Below are positions 35,972 through 44,874 of a stretch of DNA of 64,000 nucleotides, one piece after another. Position 1 is the first letter of the stretch. Each line of letters begins with the position of its first letter. A program made the position numbers and the translations under genes. A model generated the notes under the pieces. The model saw only the letters and a program-made list of their open reading frames with translations, was not told the origin of the DNA and made no database searches. The stretch is from Pseudobacteriovorax antillogorgiicola. Its GTDB lineage: Bacteria > Bdellovibrionota_B > Oligoflexia > Oligoflexales > CAIYRB01. The stretch is taken from the NCBI GenBank assembly GCA_945862295.1, contig CAMAXT010000003.1, positions 1 to 64,000 of the forward strand, written 5' to 3'.

Positions 35972-36766
35972 TCAAAAGGCGCGAAAAGCGTCGCAAAGAA
36001 GTTTAAATGGGGTACTAAGCGCTACGGAATGAGGTGCGACGGCACAAATATAATGAGACGCAATCGGTATCTGTGCCTTGCCTTCGGGTCGTAATCTGTA
36101 AAGTCCTTTTGGGTTTCTGGCAGCGACATGTTCCGGTAGGAGCGCAAATCCTAGGCCGGCTCTAACAAATTCAACTGCAACTTCAAAACTATCTACCCGA
36201 TTGAGAGTTTCGAAAATAAAATGCTCTCCTATCTGAGAAACCGCGAAACTTGCATTTAAATCAACATCTAAGTTGACTCTTGCGTTCTCAAACAAAAAGA
36301 GCGGGCGCTCAGTTGTTTTTTTTCCCCTTGCTTTGCTTTCAATGTCTTTTATTCCTTGATCGGTCGGAGAGCAGTATAGATAGAATTTATCTTCAAAAAG
36401 GATCTCACGCTTCTGTGTTAGTAAAATGCTTGGATCCACAGCGATTGCGATATCTAGTTCACCGACATTCAGCCGACTAAGCAAATGTTCTGTTCTTCCG
36501 GTATGAAGTTCAAATTCTTGGGCTTCTTTCCCTTCCCCAACCAACCGTAACGAATGTCTCAATTGCTCCTGAACTCTTGGCCAGGCATAGATAGCAATAC
36601 TTTCAAAAATTCCTATACGCAGACGTTGCCTTCGTTCGTAAAGGTTGGCATTTAGCTGCATGCCAAGCGAACTGGCTTCCTTTAAAATACGCAAAGCCGA
36701 TTCATAAAATAGTTTGCCAGAAGGTGTTAGTTCTACCCCTTCACGACTTCGGTGCTCTCTACGCAA
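35972..36766 (-). pseudogene. LysR-type regulator, N-terminal DNA-binding helix-turn-helix missing
   Basis: The frame starts inside the winged helix-turn-helix: its first 14 residues give the wing (GVELTPSGKLFYESALRIL), so the first 45-50 residues, including the recognition helix, are gone. The effector-binding domain (about residues 45-250) is intact, with features such as GELDIAIAV and LGFALLPEHVA. Without the recognition helix it cannot bind DNA like a normal LysR protein. The 5' end abuts the remnant of a cytochrome c peroxidase gene on the other strand. The residual frame may still be translated from TTG 36766. Confidence 0.75.
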
Positions 36767-36932
36767 TATAGATAAAACAGGACCGTATTTTCACAATGGA
36801 TCGGTCGCTAGTTTAGACGATGCTATAGAGTTTATGGCCTATTACCAGCTCGGTAAAAAAATTGGCGCAGAAGAAAAAGACGATCTAAAAGCTTTTTTAG
36901 CGACTCTAACTGGACCGTTGAGCTTGAAATAA
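36755..36932 (+). pseudogene. C-terminal remnant of a di-haem cytochrome c peroxidase (MauG/CcpA family)
   Basis: About 58 codons matching the end of the di-haem peroxidase family: LRNIDKTGPYFHNGS carries the conserved Tyr/Phe-His of the second domain, and FLATLTG is the typical C-terminus, followed by TAA at 36930. The haem-binding CXXCH domains and signal peptide are absent. Homology begins at about 36757, inside the 5' end of the LysR frame on the other strand, so both genes were truncated by the same event. No good ribosome site remains. Confidence 0.75.
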
Positions 36933-37150
36933 ATTGGCAGTCAAAATACAAGAATCCGTTTGAATCTATAGGACCATTACAACACAGCTTCAAGTTAGCT
37001 CTGTCGTTTATTTAAGGCTTTTTCTTCATTTGTGCCACTGTCCTGGTTGGAATTGCGAAGCTTATTAAAGTGATGCGTTACTTTGGTAAGTATCGCTATC
37101 GCCTGAGACCACGCCCAATAGCAAAATGCTTGCTGGAGGGCGACGGAAAA

Positions 37151-37885
37151 TCAGTCGCCCAAATTGATCCCTTCACAACTTAAGAGCTCCATCGGCTGGG
37201 GAAGTGCAGCACTTTCAGCGCAGAATCGTTGCCATTCTTCTACAGACATTTCACCAAATATAGTTAATCCGACCGAGCCCCTCATTCGCATAAGTTCCTG
37301 AATACGCGCAGCTGATGGTGGGCCATCCGTAGCTATATCGTATTTCAAGATCAATTGACGCGGCAACCTCGTATGAATTGGAGTCGCCTCGGCTGTCGGA
37401 TTCGGTCCGACCTGAGGCTTATCTTGGATTTGTGTTTGCTGTACTTTCAAGAAAACCTTAGGTTCCCATATGCGGTCGAGTCTCGATCTTTGCCTACCTT
37501 TGTATTGAAGTTCGTAGCCTTGACTTTCTATCCAACTATCAAATGCTATGGAACTAAGAAGAAGCGGCATTGCATAAAGAATAGTTTTTCCCATTTCTAT
37601 CAGCATACTGGACGTAAAAGGCGCGAAACCATTAAATTCCGGGGGCTGAGGGTAATAGCCGAACAGACCAACCACGAAAATAAGCGGCGCAATAGATAGG
37701 AAAAACCATAAATAAAAAACAGTAGCGTCACCGCGGTGTATTGCCGCAACTGGCTCCCAAACGCTACCCAGTACAGCTGCAATCCCGATTGCGGTTAGGA
37801 TGAATCGCCAAGTAAAACCGATCCGGTGTATTGTTAATGTTGCTTTTGGATGTGGTTTTTCGCTTCGCTTTAGCTTTCTTTTCAT
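37151..37885 (-). CDS. membrane protein of unknown function
   Basis: About 244 residues from ATG 37885, where a basic leader (MKRKLKRSEK) precedes three to four membrane helices (about residues 28-150), then a soluble C-terminal part containing IWEPKVFLKVQQTQ and SVEEWQRFCAESA. No known family is recognised. The stop overlaps a perfect inverted repeat GGGCGAC/GTCGCCC (37138-37160). Confidence 0.55.
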   Translation of the reverse strand: MKRKLKRSEKPHPKATLTIHRIGFTWRFILTAIGIAAVLGSVWEPVAAIHRGDATVFYLWFFLSIAPLIFVVGLFGYYPQPPEFNGFAPFTSSMLIEMGKTILYAMPLLLSSIAFDSWIESQGYELQYKGRQRSRLDRIWEPKVFLKVQQTQIQDKPQVGPNPTAEATPIHTRLPRQLILKYDIATDGPPSAARIQELMRMRGSVGLTIFGEMSVEEWQRFCAESAALPQPMELLSCEGINLGD

Positions 37886-37974
37886 ACTCAACCTTGTGCG
37901 AGAGATCTTGAGCAAAGAATAGGAAAAACGGCTGGAAAAAGTCAACTCCGAAATCGTAAACGAAATTCACTATG

Positions 37975-38017
37975 AAAAATCCCCGACGGTTTTGGACGTC
38001 GTGCCTAGTTGGGGACT
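37975..38017 (-). terminator. probable terminator after the alpha/beta-hydrolase gene
   Basis: On the minus strand: CCCC, a nine-base bulge, CGACG, eight-base loop, CGTCG, GGGG and then TTTTT. It follows the hydrolase stop (38022). Part of it resembles the start of the REP-like palindrome at 105-137 (ATCCCCGACGG). Confidence 0.55.
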
Positions 38018-38021
38018 CAAA

Positions 38022-38729
38022 CTAGCTGCGTTGACTAAACAGCCACGGGAATAGAGTGTCATCACGGAACGCGTACTCCCAAGCATTGTGTCCAACCTGA
38101 TCTAACTCGAAATACTCAAAGGTTTTAAGTCGAGCGCTTAGAGCGCTTTCAATTGCACGCGATTGACTTACGGATACAACTTTATCTTTATTGCCGTGGT
38201 AAACTCGAAGAGAGATATCTTTTATTTTTGCAATTGCTGACGTATCGGCCCCACCACAAATTGCAACTGCTGCAGAAAAAAGCTCTGGACAGCGAATTAG
38301 TAATTCGTAGACGCCGAAAGCACCCATGGAAAGTCCTGTAAGGTAGACGCGACGGGAATCGACATCCGGACGCGCTAGAAGACTCATCACTAACGCAGCG
38401 ACTGCTTTCAAAGACTCAGTCGGCTGCGGTGCAAGCTTGACGCTGCTTTGACCCCAATCTTGAATATCAACCCAGCGGTTATCGTCCTGAGACTGAGGGG
38501 CTACTATTTGACAAGGATATTTTGCTAACGATGCAAGCGAGAACACCGAGGTTTCATCGTTAAAAAAGGGATACCAAAGTTGACTCTCGTTATCTGAACC
38601 GCACTCACCTACCCCGTGCAGAAAAATAACCAGTGGCAACTTCTGTTCAGTAGTTTTCGATTTGAAATGCCTATACGGCAGGCTTCCGAACTTGCCCTTG
38701 GTAAATTGGTCGGTAAACCGCACTGACAT
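38022..38729 (-). CDS. alpha/beta hydrolase (dienelactone-hydrolase/esterase type)
   Basis: A 235-residue cytosolic hydrolase: oxyanion motif FLHGVGECG, nucleophile Ser in GLSMGAFGVYE, catalytic Asp region YHGNKDKVV and His in VGHNAWEYAF. It has the layout of predicted serine peptidases/esterases of the COG4099 type, which act on esters or small peptides. It overlaps the exonuclease gene by TAATG, so it is the second gene of that operon. The substrate is unknown. Confidence 0.82.
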   Translation of the reverse strand: MSVRFTDQFTKGKFGSLPYRHFKSKTTEQKLPLVIFLHGVGECGSDNESQLWYPFFNDETSVFSLASLAKYPCQIVAPQSQDDNRWVDIQDWGQSSVKLAPQPTESLKAVAALVMSLLARPDVDSRRVYLTGLSMGAFGVYELLIRCPELFSAAVAICGGADTSAIAKIKDISLRVYHGNKDKVVSVSQSRAIESALSARLKTFEYFELDQVGHNAWEYAFRDDTLFPWLFSQRS

Positions 38730-40459
38730 TATGGTCCTCGGGGAGGAGGAGAATTGAATTCGACTTTTTCTTTTTCAAGTTCTGGAAGCGGAAAGAACCG
38801 GCTCTCACTGCGACCGTTATAGATCATCCAAAGGGCGGCGTTTATTTTGTGGGATTCGCCCTGCTGCACAGTATCACCGATGCGCGCCGACGATAGGCGT
38901 TCTTTTAAATTTGCTAATTGCTTGGGCTCGCGCAACTTCGCATCAAGATCACCTTTGATTGCGAACGGTTCGAGTGGACGGCCCTTTTCGATAGGAAAAA
39001 GCGTCCAGTTGCCTCGGTTTTTGCCTTCGCCAACAGCTAGAACACCTGTTTTATTTAGCATCAACTCCGCACGTAGGAGATGAGGGACTTTTTCCAAACC
39101 TTCCATAAGATCGATCTGCGTATCAAGAACTTTTCGAGTCGATGGGCTAAACCACAGTTTGAGTGATTTACGTTTTCTCTTCTCGGTATCAATGACTTGT
39201 TTTAAATCGCCGGTGAGGCTTGTCTTAACAAGTGCAAATTCTTCCGGGGATAATATGACACCGGCTTTCGTTACTTCTTTTCTAAATACTGCTGCAACTG
39301 CTTCGACGTACTCTGATGCTTGCCTGCGGTCACGGACAGGACCGACGGCAATCGTTACGCCAGGCTCAAAGTTACCAACAAACATCCGGTAACCCTCAAT
39401 GTCTTTATAAAACATGATGCCGAACATCAGCCTTTGGTGCCAAGAATAGGGATCAAATGCTAATTTCTGTTTTTCAAGAAGCTGGGCCTCAGCAAGCATC
39501 GCCGCAAAAAATGTCGGTTGCGGGTCATAAACGATGTCATACGACTTCAATGCCACGCGCAACAAACCGCGAGGCAGCTGATCAAAAAGGCGGATCTTTC
39601 TGATCTCACGGTCCAAGTGATATGAGCTGCTAGCGAATAGAACTTTTTTTTCTAAATCGAGCATTTGAAAAACGCCGGGTTGCTGCGGAACATTCTCTAA
39701 ACACTCTGGAGGAACACCCCAACCCAAGCGGACACCCGAATCAAGATCGCCCTGCAGACGGATAGCTTCTTCAACCAAGACAATATTGCGCTCGAGAAGT
39801 TTTGCCTTCAGCACTTTGAAAAGATCTAACGTTACGTAAGCGTCGGCTTCAGCACGGTGTAAATCACCGGAGTCCAACTGAAAATGCTCTGCCAACCCAC
39901 GGAGCGACTTATCTGGAGCTTCTTTGGCCAATTTTTCGACAAGTAAGTGGGTGCAGAGAAAGAAGTTGCCCATCTCAACATCACAAACGGCTTTCGCAAA
40001 GTACCTGAGGAACTTCATGTCGCCGATTGTGTTGTGGCTTACTAAAATGCCGTTACCAGCATACTCAATAAACCCAGGCATCACCTGAGCGATAAGTGGT
40101 GCGTCACGAACCGTTTGGTTATTGATACCGGTCATGCGGCGCACGATCGGAGGGATCGGAATCTGTGGATTCACCAGGCTATAGAATGTTTCACCTGGCT
40201 CGCCGTTCTTGTATTTGACGGCAAAGATTTCGGTAATGCCGTTTTTCTCGGGGTTGCCGCCGGTGGTTTCGATATCAAAAACAATGTATTCGGCATCATC
40301 GAGGGATGAGCGAACACTTAAAAGCGAAGCTTCATCAGGTGCCGGACCACCAACCTGGGGCTTGCGACGGCGTTTTTGTCCGCGACGCTGACTGGACCCG
40401 CCGCTGCGTGGAGCGTTTCCAGGTCCGTTATTCTTATCATGCGGTAATTGTCTCGACAC
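38729..40459 (-). CDS. DnaQ-like DEDDh 3'-5' exonuclease with degenerate GIY-YIG region
   Basis: A 576-residue protein. After a basic, Gly-rich, disordered N-terminus (residues 1-38) comes an exonuclease domain: Asp62-Ile-Glu64 in VFDIETTGG, an SHN motif in VSHNTIGDMKFL and a late HRAEADAYVTLDL with His and Asp. This removes nucleotides 3'-5' in proofreading or repair. Residues about 240-300 (VPQQPGVFQMLDLEKKVLFAS) resemble the UvrC/Cho GIY-YIG fold without the catalytic GIY. The rest is unrecognised. Start is GTG 40459. It lies directly before the hydrolase and after dihydroorotase, all co-directional. Confidence 0.78.
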   Translation of the reverse strand: MSRQLPHDKNNGPGNAPRSGGSSQRRGQKRRRKPQVGGPAPDEASLLSVRSSLDDAEYIVFDIETTGGNPEKNGITEIFAVKYKNGEPGETFYSLVNPQIPIPPIVRRMTGINNQTVRDAPLIAQVMPGFIEYAGNGILVSHNTIGDMKFLRYFAKAVCDVEMGNFFLCTHLLVEKLAKEAPDKSLRGLAEHFQLDSGDLHRAEADAYVTLDLFKVLKAKLLERNIVLVEEAIRLQGDLDSGVRLGWGVPPECLENVPQQPGVFQMLDLEKKVLFASSSYHLDREIRKIRLFDQLPRGLLRVALKSYDIVYDPQPTFFAAMLAEAQLLEKQKLAFDPYSWHQRLMFGIMFYKDIEGYRMFVGNFEPGVTIAVGPVRDRRQASEYVEAVAAVFRKEVTKAGVILSPEEFALVKTSLTGDLKQVIDTEKRKRKSLKLWFSPSTRKVLDTQIDLMEGLEKVPHLLRAELMLNKTGVLAVGEGKNRGNWTLFPIEKGRPLEPFAIKGDLDAKLREPKQLANLKERLSSARIGDTVQQGESHKINAALWMIYNGRSESRFFPLPELEKEKVEFNSPPPRGP

Positions 40460-40476
40460 AGCTTACTCGATTCCGG

Positions 40477-41814
40477 TCATTTGCTTAAAAAAACGCACTT
40501 ACCACGATTCCAAGTGCCCATTATTTTTATTGGTAAATTAAAACCATCATAGGGGGTCCAGCCACACTTGGAAACAACTTCCTCGTTGCGGACCAAAAAG
40601 TTTTCACGCTTTATCCAGACAAAGTCGCCATCAAATCCATTGGCGATCGTGCCCTTTTTATCGAATCCAAAAAGCTCCGCTGGACGCGACGCGGACATTT
40701 CCAAGAGGCGGTGATGAGACAGGCCGGTCATTTCAGCAATCTTAAACACCAGAGGATAGAAAAACTCAATCGCAGGCACTCCAGACGGGGATTTGGCGAC
40801 TTCCTGATGTTTCTCGGAAAGAAGATGCGGGGCATGGTCGGTGGCGAAGATATCAACCGCCCCCTGACCGACCAATTTGAGGAGGTCCTCTTTCTCTGCA
40901 CGTGAGCGGAGTGGAGGATTCATTTTTACTAACGGACCGAGGCGTTCGTAATCATCGGTCGAAAAAAGTAGGTGATGGGGTGCCACTTCGCAAGAGACAG
41001 GCAGGCCTTTGGCCTTATAAGCCTGAACCATCTCCACCTCTAGGGGCGTACTAACATGAGCGATATGAACTGGCCGGCCGGAGGACACCGCCCATTCGAG
41101 AATAATCTTGGTCGATGCGTGTGCCGTTGCACTATCTCTGATCAACGAATGAACTTCAAAATCTCGGTTAGCTCGCGAGTGCGTCCGCCCCGAATACTTC
41201 GCCTGATTGACGTCAACGCCGCACTGGTCTTCAGAATGAAAGACAATCAGCTTTTTGCAATCACGAGGCAGGCTCTTCCCGAGCTTATTAAGATCATCGT
41301 ACATGAGGTCGCCGGTGCTGCGACCGTAAAAGACCTTTAATGCTGCAAGTGGCAAATCTGGAGACGTGAGAAGCTCAGCGACTTGATTAATGTTTCCGGC
41401 ACCGACACCGAGCTGTAAGGTGAATTCGAGGCCCGAGGCTCTTGCGATCTCTGCTTTCTCAAGTACAGCAGCGCGGGTCATCGTTGGCGGGATCGTGTTA
41501 GGCATATCAGCGACAGCAACTACGCCACCGCGCCAAGCACCTTTTGCTAGTGAGTTCCAATCTTCCTTGGCAGTCAAACCTGGGGACCGGCTATGGACGT
41601 GCATATCGAGAGCGGCTGGTATGATCAGCTCTTGCTCGGCATCAATGATAATGTCGGTTTGCTTTGGATTTTCAAGTGCTGCTCTATTTGAAATAGAAGT
41701 CGCGTTGGGTTCGGATAATGTTTCAGATTGAATCTTCAGATTTTGAATGACGCCTTGATGGACATCAAAACTAAACTTATCTCCGTCGAGATTCCTTGCA
41801 TTGATAATGCGCAC
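40477..41814 (-). CDS. pyrC: dihydroorotase (class I)
   Basis: A 445-residue metal-dependent amidohydrolase that forms dihydroorotate from carbamoyl-aspartate in pyrimidine synthesis. His72-X-His74 in DMHVHSRSPG bind metal; further ligands are in VFHSEDQ, VHIAHVST and FATDHAPHLL. Length and motifs match class I enzymes. It is the first gene of a run with the exonuclease and hydrolase (17-bp gap). I prefer dihydroorotase to allantoinase or hydantoinase by overall motif pattern. Confidence 0.85.
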   Translation of the reverse strand: MRIINARNLDGDKFSFDVHQGVIQNLKIQSETLSEPNATSISNRAALENPKQTDIIIDAEQELIIPAALDMHVHSRSPGLTAKEDWNSLAKGAWRGGVVAVADMPNTIPPTMTRAAVLEKAEIARASGLEFTLQLGVGAGNINQVAELLTSPDLPLAALKVFYGRSTGDLMYDDLNKLGKSLPRDCKKLIVFHSEDQCGVDVNQAKYSGRTHSRANRDFEVHSLIRDSATAHASTKIILEWAVSSGRPVHIAHVSTPLEVEMVQAYKAKGLPVSCEVAPHHLLFSTDDYERLGPLVKMNPPLRSRAEKEDLLKLVGQGAVDIFATDHAPHLLSEKHQEVAKSPSGVPAIEFFYPLVFKIAEMTGLSHHRLLEMSASRPAELFGFDKKGTIANGFDGDFVWIKRENFLVRNEEVVSKCGWTPYDGFNLPIKIMGTWNRGKCVFLSK

Positions 41815-41913
41815 CAGGTTTATTCCTTATACGACCGGTAGACTGGCTGACCGGTTCTGTCAGCGCATAGGTTATATAAGTCTAACTGCGCCAATGCCAT
41901 TAAAAAATGGATA

Positions 41914-42360
41914 TTATTGCCATTTTTGCGCATGACAGAGGTAGCAGGAGGGTCTTTTTAGACCATTCGACACGTTGCCTTCTAGGGCTGGGCCGTGACA
42001 TTCAATGCATGTTTGTGAAGGGGTTAATAAACCCGGGTGATGCCGGAAACCCTCTTTGATTTCAGTATGGTCGGCAGGTGCTACCGAAAGGTTCGGGTCA
42101 TCATCCAGCCAGTTTTTTCCGTGGCAGGTCAGGCAAGCAGGCTCTTTTCCGGCCCCTCCTACAAGGTTTTCGCCGTGGCAACGGGTGCAGTAACGTTCAG
42201 CTCTTTCAGCACCTGTTCCGTGAGCGATACCGCTAAATAATTGTGTATGCCCGAGAATTTGGCGCGGTTCCGGCTCGTCTCTTGAGCATGAGAAGAAGGC
42301 CGCTAAAGCGAGCACGCCGGTGAGCAGTGTTAGAAAGGCGAACTTGATGGTATGCTCCAA
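41914..42360 (-). CDS. tetrahaem c-type cytochrome lipoprotein
   Basis: A 148-residue exported protein with four CXXCH sites: CTRCH (58), CLTCH (76), CIECH (118) and CYLCH (139). Cys25 after AFFS may be a lipobox, giving an outer-membrane-facing electron carrier. Spacing with few residues between haems suggests a compact multihaem relay. It diverges from the haem/barrel gene at 42475, so the two probably act together. Confidence 0.85.
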   Translation of the reverse strand: MEHTIKFAFLTLLTGVLALAAFFSCSRDEPEPRQILGHTQLFSGIAHGTGAERAERYCTRCHGENLVGGAGKEPACLTCHGKNWLDDDPNLSVAPADHTEIKEGFRHHPGLLTPSQTCIECHGPALEGNVSNGLKRPSCYLCHAQKWQ

Positions 42361-42474
42361 TTAATAACTATGACTGCAAAATTAAACTGGTAATGCTTCG
42401 TCTCATTGTACCACGGGCGAGAGTTAGCCGCATTATGACAGCCAATCCTTGGGCCGCAGAACATAAGGGGCAGT

Positions 42475-43686
42475 GTGCACTATTTAAAACATCAAACATT
42501 ACGCTTAATTTTTCTTTTCTTTAGCATGGATTTTGTTTGTTCGATGGCGGCTCAGGCCACTCCAATATTAGCGCTTAATGAAGCTCAGAACTGCCAAGGC
42601 TGCCATAAGCCCGGTCGTGCTCAGCGGCCATTTTTGGAAAGACGCTGCACGCTAGATTGCCAAGGTTGCCACATCGATCCGTCCGGCGCGGGCCCAAGAA
42701 ATGCTTGGGGTAAATATTACTCGCAAGCCGAACTGAACACCGTCAAGTTTACGAATCCAGAAGATCCCTTGGCCGACACTAGTCGCTTCGATGTCCACTA
42801 CGATGGTCGAGTGATTACAAGATACTTTGAAGATGAGTTGCGACGCTTTCCGATGAGCAACGAACTTAGCGCACGCGTGCGACCATTTGTGAACTACCTG
42901 CACTTAACATATCAAGCTGTGCTTTTTGGTCGCGTCGGTGATCAAAGCATCAGAGCGACACGAGACGATAGCAGAAGATTCCGAGAAAAATATTCGATCA
43001 TGGTCGATCAACTCCCTCTCAATCTCTATGCTCGCGCGTACCGCGGTCAACCCATGTACGGTGTCAGAAGACCAAATCACACGCTCTGGATCAGAGAGCG
43101 AATCGGACTTGATCAGTTTGCAACGACGGAAGCAGTGGAAGTCGGGGGGACGCCGAATGTGCCATTTATTAGGGGTTCCATCATGCAGGGCGACCCTTAC
43201 TCCAATAAGGAAGATCGGCAAAAAGGTTCAAGCGTCCACGGCGGATTCCGTGGCGTAACATTAGCTTGGCACATCAACGGAAGTTCTTGGCAAACCGAAT
43301 CTGAAAAGGCCGACATCAAAATGCGTGCTCTCGGCGTTGGCCTCAAGCCTTGGAAATTTATTCTAATGGCCGAAAGAAACTGGCGAAAGGTTGAGGAAAA
43401 AGAATACCCAACCAATGCCGCAGAATTCGAATCCCAAGCGATCAGACTGCATCCTTCATCAGAGATCACTGAGTACAGTGCCGCCGTTGATGTCTACCGC
43501 GGCATCCTTGCCGGCGTCGTCTTGGAAGAATTGCACGATGCGCGCAGTGACAGCCTAAGGCGCAGTGTGTTCGCTGATTTCCATTTGATTCCATGGCTCC
43601 AATTTGAAATCTGGCGCCGCTTTGAAACTGGCACCCGCACCGCCGCCGACACTCTCAGCGTCCTTCATGCTTACTTCGATTTTTAG
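42475..43686 (+). CDS. exported dihaem protein with C-terminal barrel-like domain
   Basis: 403 residues. The signal peptide ends near residue 28, followed by two CQGCH haem sites (Cys40-43, Cys62-65) and a glycine-proline rich loop PSGAGPRNAWGKYYSQ that repeats the CTSCH-protein pattern seen at 44871. Residues about 110-403 alternate polar and hydrophobic as in outer-membrane barrels, ending in Phe (HAYFDF). It may pass electrons across the outer membrane. GTG 42475 starts it, with GGGG upstream. Confidence 0.7.
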   Translation: MHYLKHQTLRLIFLFFSMDFVCSMAAQATPILALNEAQNCQGCHKPGRAQRPFLERRCTLDCQGCHIDPSGAGPRNAWGKYYSQAELNTVKFTNPEDPLADTSRFDVHYDGRVITRYFEDELRRFPMSNELSARVRPFVNYLHLTYQAVLFGRVGDQSIRATRDDSRRFREKYSIMVDQLPLNLYARAYRGQPMYGVRRPNHTLWIRERIGLDQFATTEAVEVGGTPNVPFIRGSIMQGDPYSNKEDRQKGSSVHGGFRGVTLAWHINGSSWQTESEKADIKMRALGVGLKPWKFILMAERNWRKVEEKEYPTNAAEFESQAIRLHPSSEITEYSAAVDVYRGILAGVVLEELHDARSDSLRRSVFADFHLIPWLQFEIWRRFETGTRTAADTLSVLHAYFDF

Positions 43687-43950
43687 AAAATGAGGATAGC
43701 CTTCTATCTTCATCACTCTTCTTCACCCCAAACCAACTAAAACCTACCCATCCTCCTAAAACTACTGAAATATTGTGATTCTATGACTCACAAATTAACC
43801 CCCTCATTGCCCCTCAAAAATCTCAGCAGGCAAAAGTACAAACGAGTCGTGACCTTCCCTATAACTAATCATGAGCCAATTGCGGAAACCCTGACGCACG
43901 GCGAGATAAGCAATCGATAACCAAATCAAACGTCAATGGGAGTCTTAGGA

Positions 43951-44874
43951 ATGAAAACAATCCTGATACTTTTGGGAAGCATGAGCTTAGTTTTAAGCTG
44001 CAACTACTCAAGGGTCAAAACAACAGCCGCACCGCCGAGTGAAAATCAACCTGGCTCAATCACTGACAGCCAATGGCTAACGCAGAACTTATTCCAAGCC
44101 CGTTGTGCCAGTTGCCACAATAGCGGCAGGCAACCTGGCGGACATAAATTCGAAACAGAAAAAGACCTACTAGACAACGTCGTTAGAAAGACAATCGTTG
44201 CTGGGTCTCCATCTACAAGTTCTATATACACAATTATAGAAAGCGGCGCGATGCCGACACGCGGCGACAAAGCTACTCCAACAGAACTCTCAGTCCTATC
44301 ATGCTGGATCACTGAAGGGGCTACAGCGGATTCAACAACCTGCGTACAAAAATTTGGACTAAGCGGCACTGCAAATCCGGGTGGAAACCCAGGGTCAGGA
44401 ACCCCAACACCTATCCCAACATCTACACCAACACCTACTCCATCACCTACACCTGACCCAGGGAACGACGACGGTGGAGGTGACGACAATGGCGATGATG
44501 ATGACAACGGTGATGACGACAACAACGGCGAAGATGATAACGGCGGTAATGACGATGACGGCAATGGCGAAGGCGGCGGCGATGGTGGAGAGGTTCCGGT
44601 TGTTATGTTCTCAGAAATCCAGCAACCAATTCTTACAGACCGTTGCGCCGGTTGCCACGGGTCTGAAAATCCCGCTGCACACGTCGTCCTTTTAAGTCTC
44701 GAAAATATTAAAAATCCCACTACTGGTCCTGCGTTAGTACAGTGCGGAAACGCAAGCGCGAGTTTGCTTTATACAGTCGTAGCATCTGATGACATGCCGG
44801 CATTTTCTGAAGCTCTGTCACCGGATCTGAAACTTAAATTGAAAAACTGGATCGATGGTGGGTGCCAACCGTGA
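43951..44874 (+). CDS. dihaem lipoprotein with Pro-Thr and Asp-Gly linker
   Basis: About 307 residues from ATG 43951 (GGGAG eight bases upstream). Lipobox VLSC then two cytochrome-like halves, each with one CXXCH: CASCH near residue 52 and CAGCH near residue 235, of the kind found in planctomycete-type cytochrome c domains. Between them lies a linker of Pro-Thr repeats followed by an Asp/Gly/Asn-rich acidic stretch. It probably tethers an electron carrier at the outer membrane. The stop overlaps the next start (GTGA), so the genes are coupled. The 264-bp gap before it holds no clear regulatory motif. Confidence 0.8.
   Translation: MKTILILLGSMSLVLSCNYSRVKTTAAPPSENQPGSITDSQWLTQNLFQARCASCHNSGRQPGGHKFETEKDLLDNVVRKTIVAGSPSTSSIYTIIESGAMPTRGDKATPTELSVLSCWITEGATADSTTCVQKFGLSGTANPGGNPGSGTPTPIPTSTPTPTPSPTPDPGNDDGGGDDNGDDDDNGDDDNNGEDDNGGNDDDGNGEGGGDGGEVPVVMFSEIQQPILTDRCAGCHGSENPAAHVVLLSLENIKNPTTGPALVQCGNASASLLYTVVASDDMPAFSEALSPDLKLKLKNWIDGGCQP

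Noticed and set aside
23371-37135. Recurring CAAAATGCTTG in intergenic regions (about 23371, 24720, 37120)
   Set aside because: Short match of 10-11 bases in three places; could be chance and has no further shared context.
43687-43950. Possible c-di-GMP (GEMM) riboswitch before the cytochrome lipoprotein gene
   Set aside because: GACGCACGGC is reminiscent of the GEMM 3' strand, but the AGGGCAAACC and GAAA elements are missing and spacing is wrong.
44046-44720. Minus-strand 224-codon open frame over the Asp/Gly linker
   Set aside because: It is the complement of low-complexity Pro/Thr and Asp/Gly coding sequence, giving Ser/Pro/Leu runs; no start signal.
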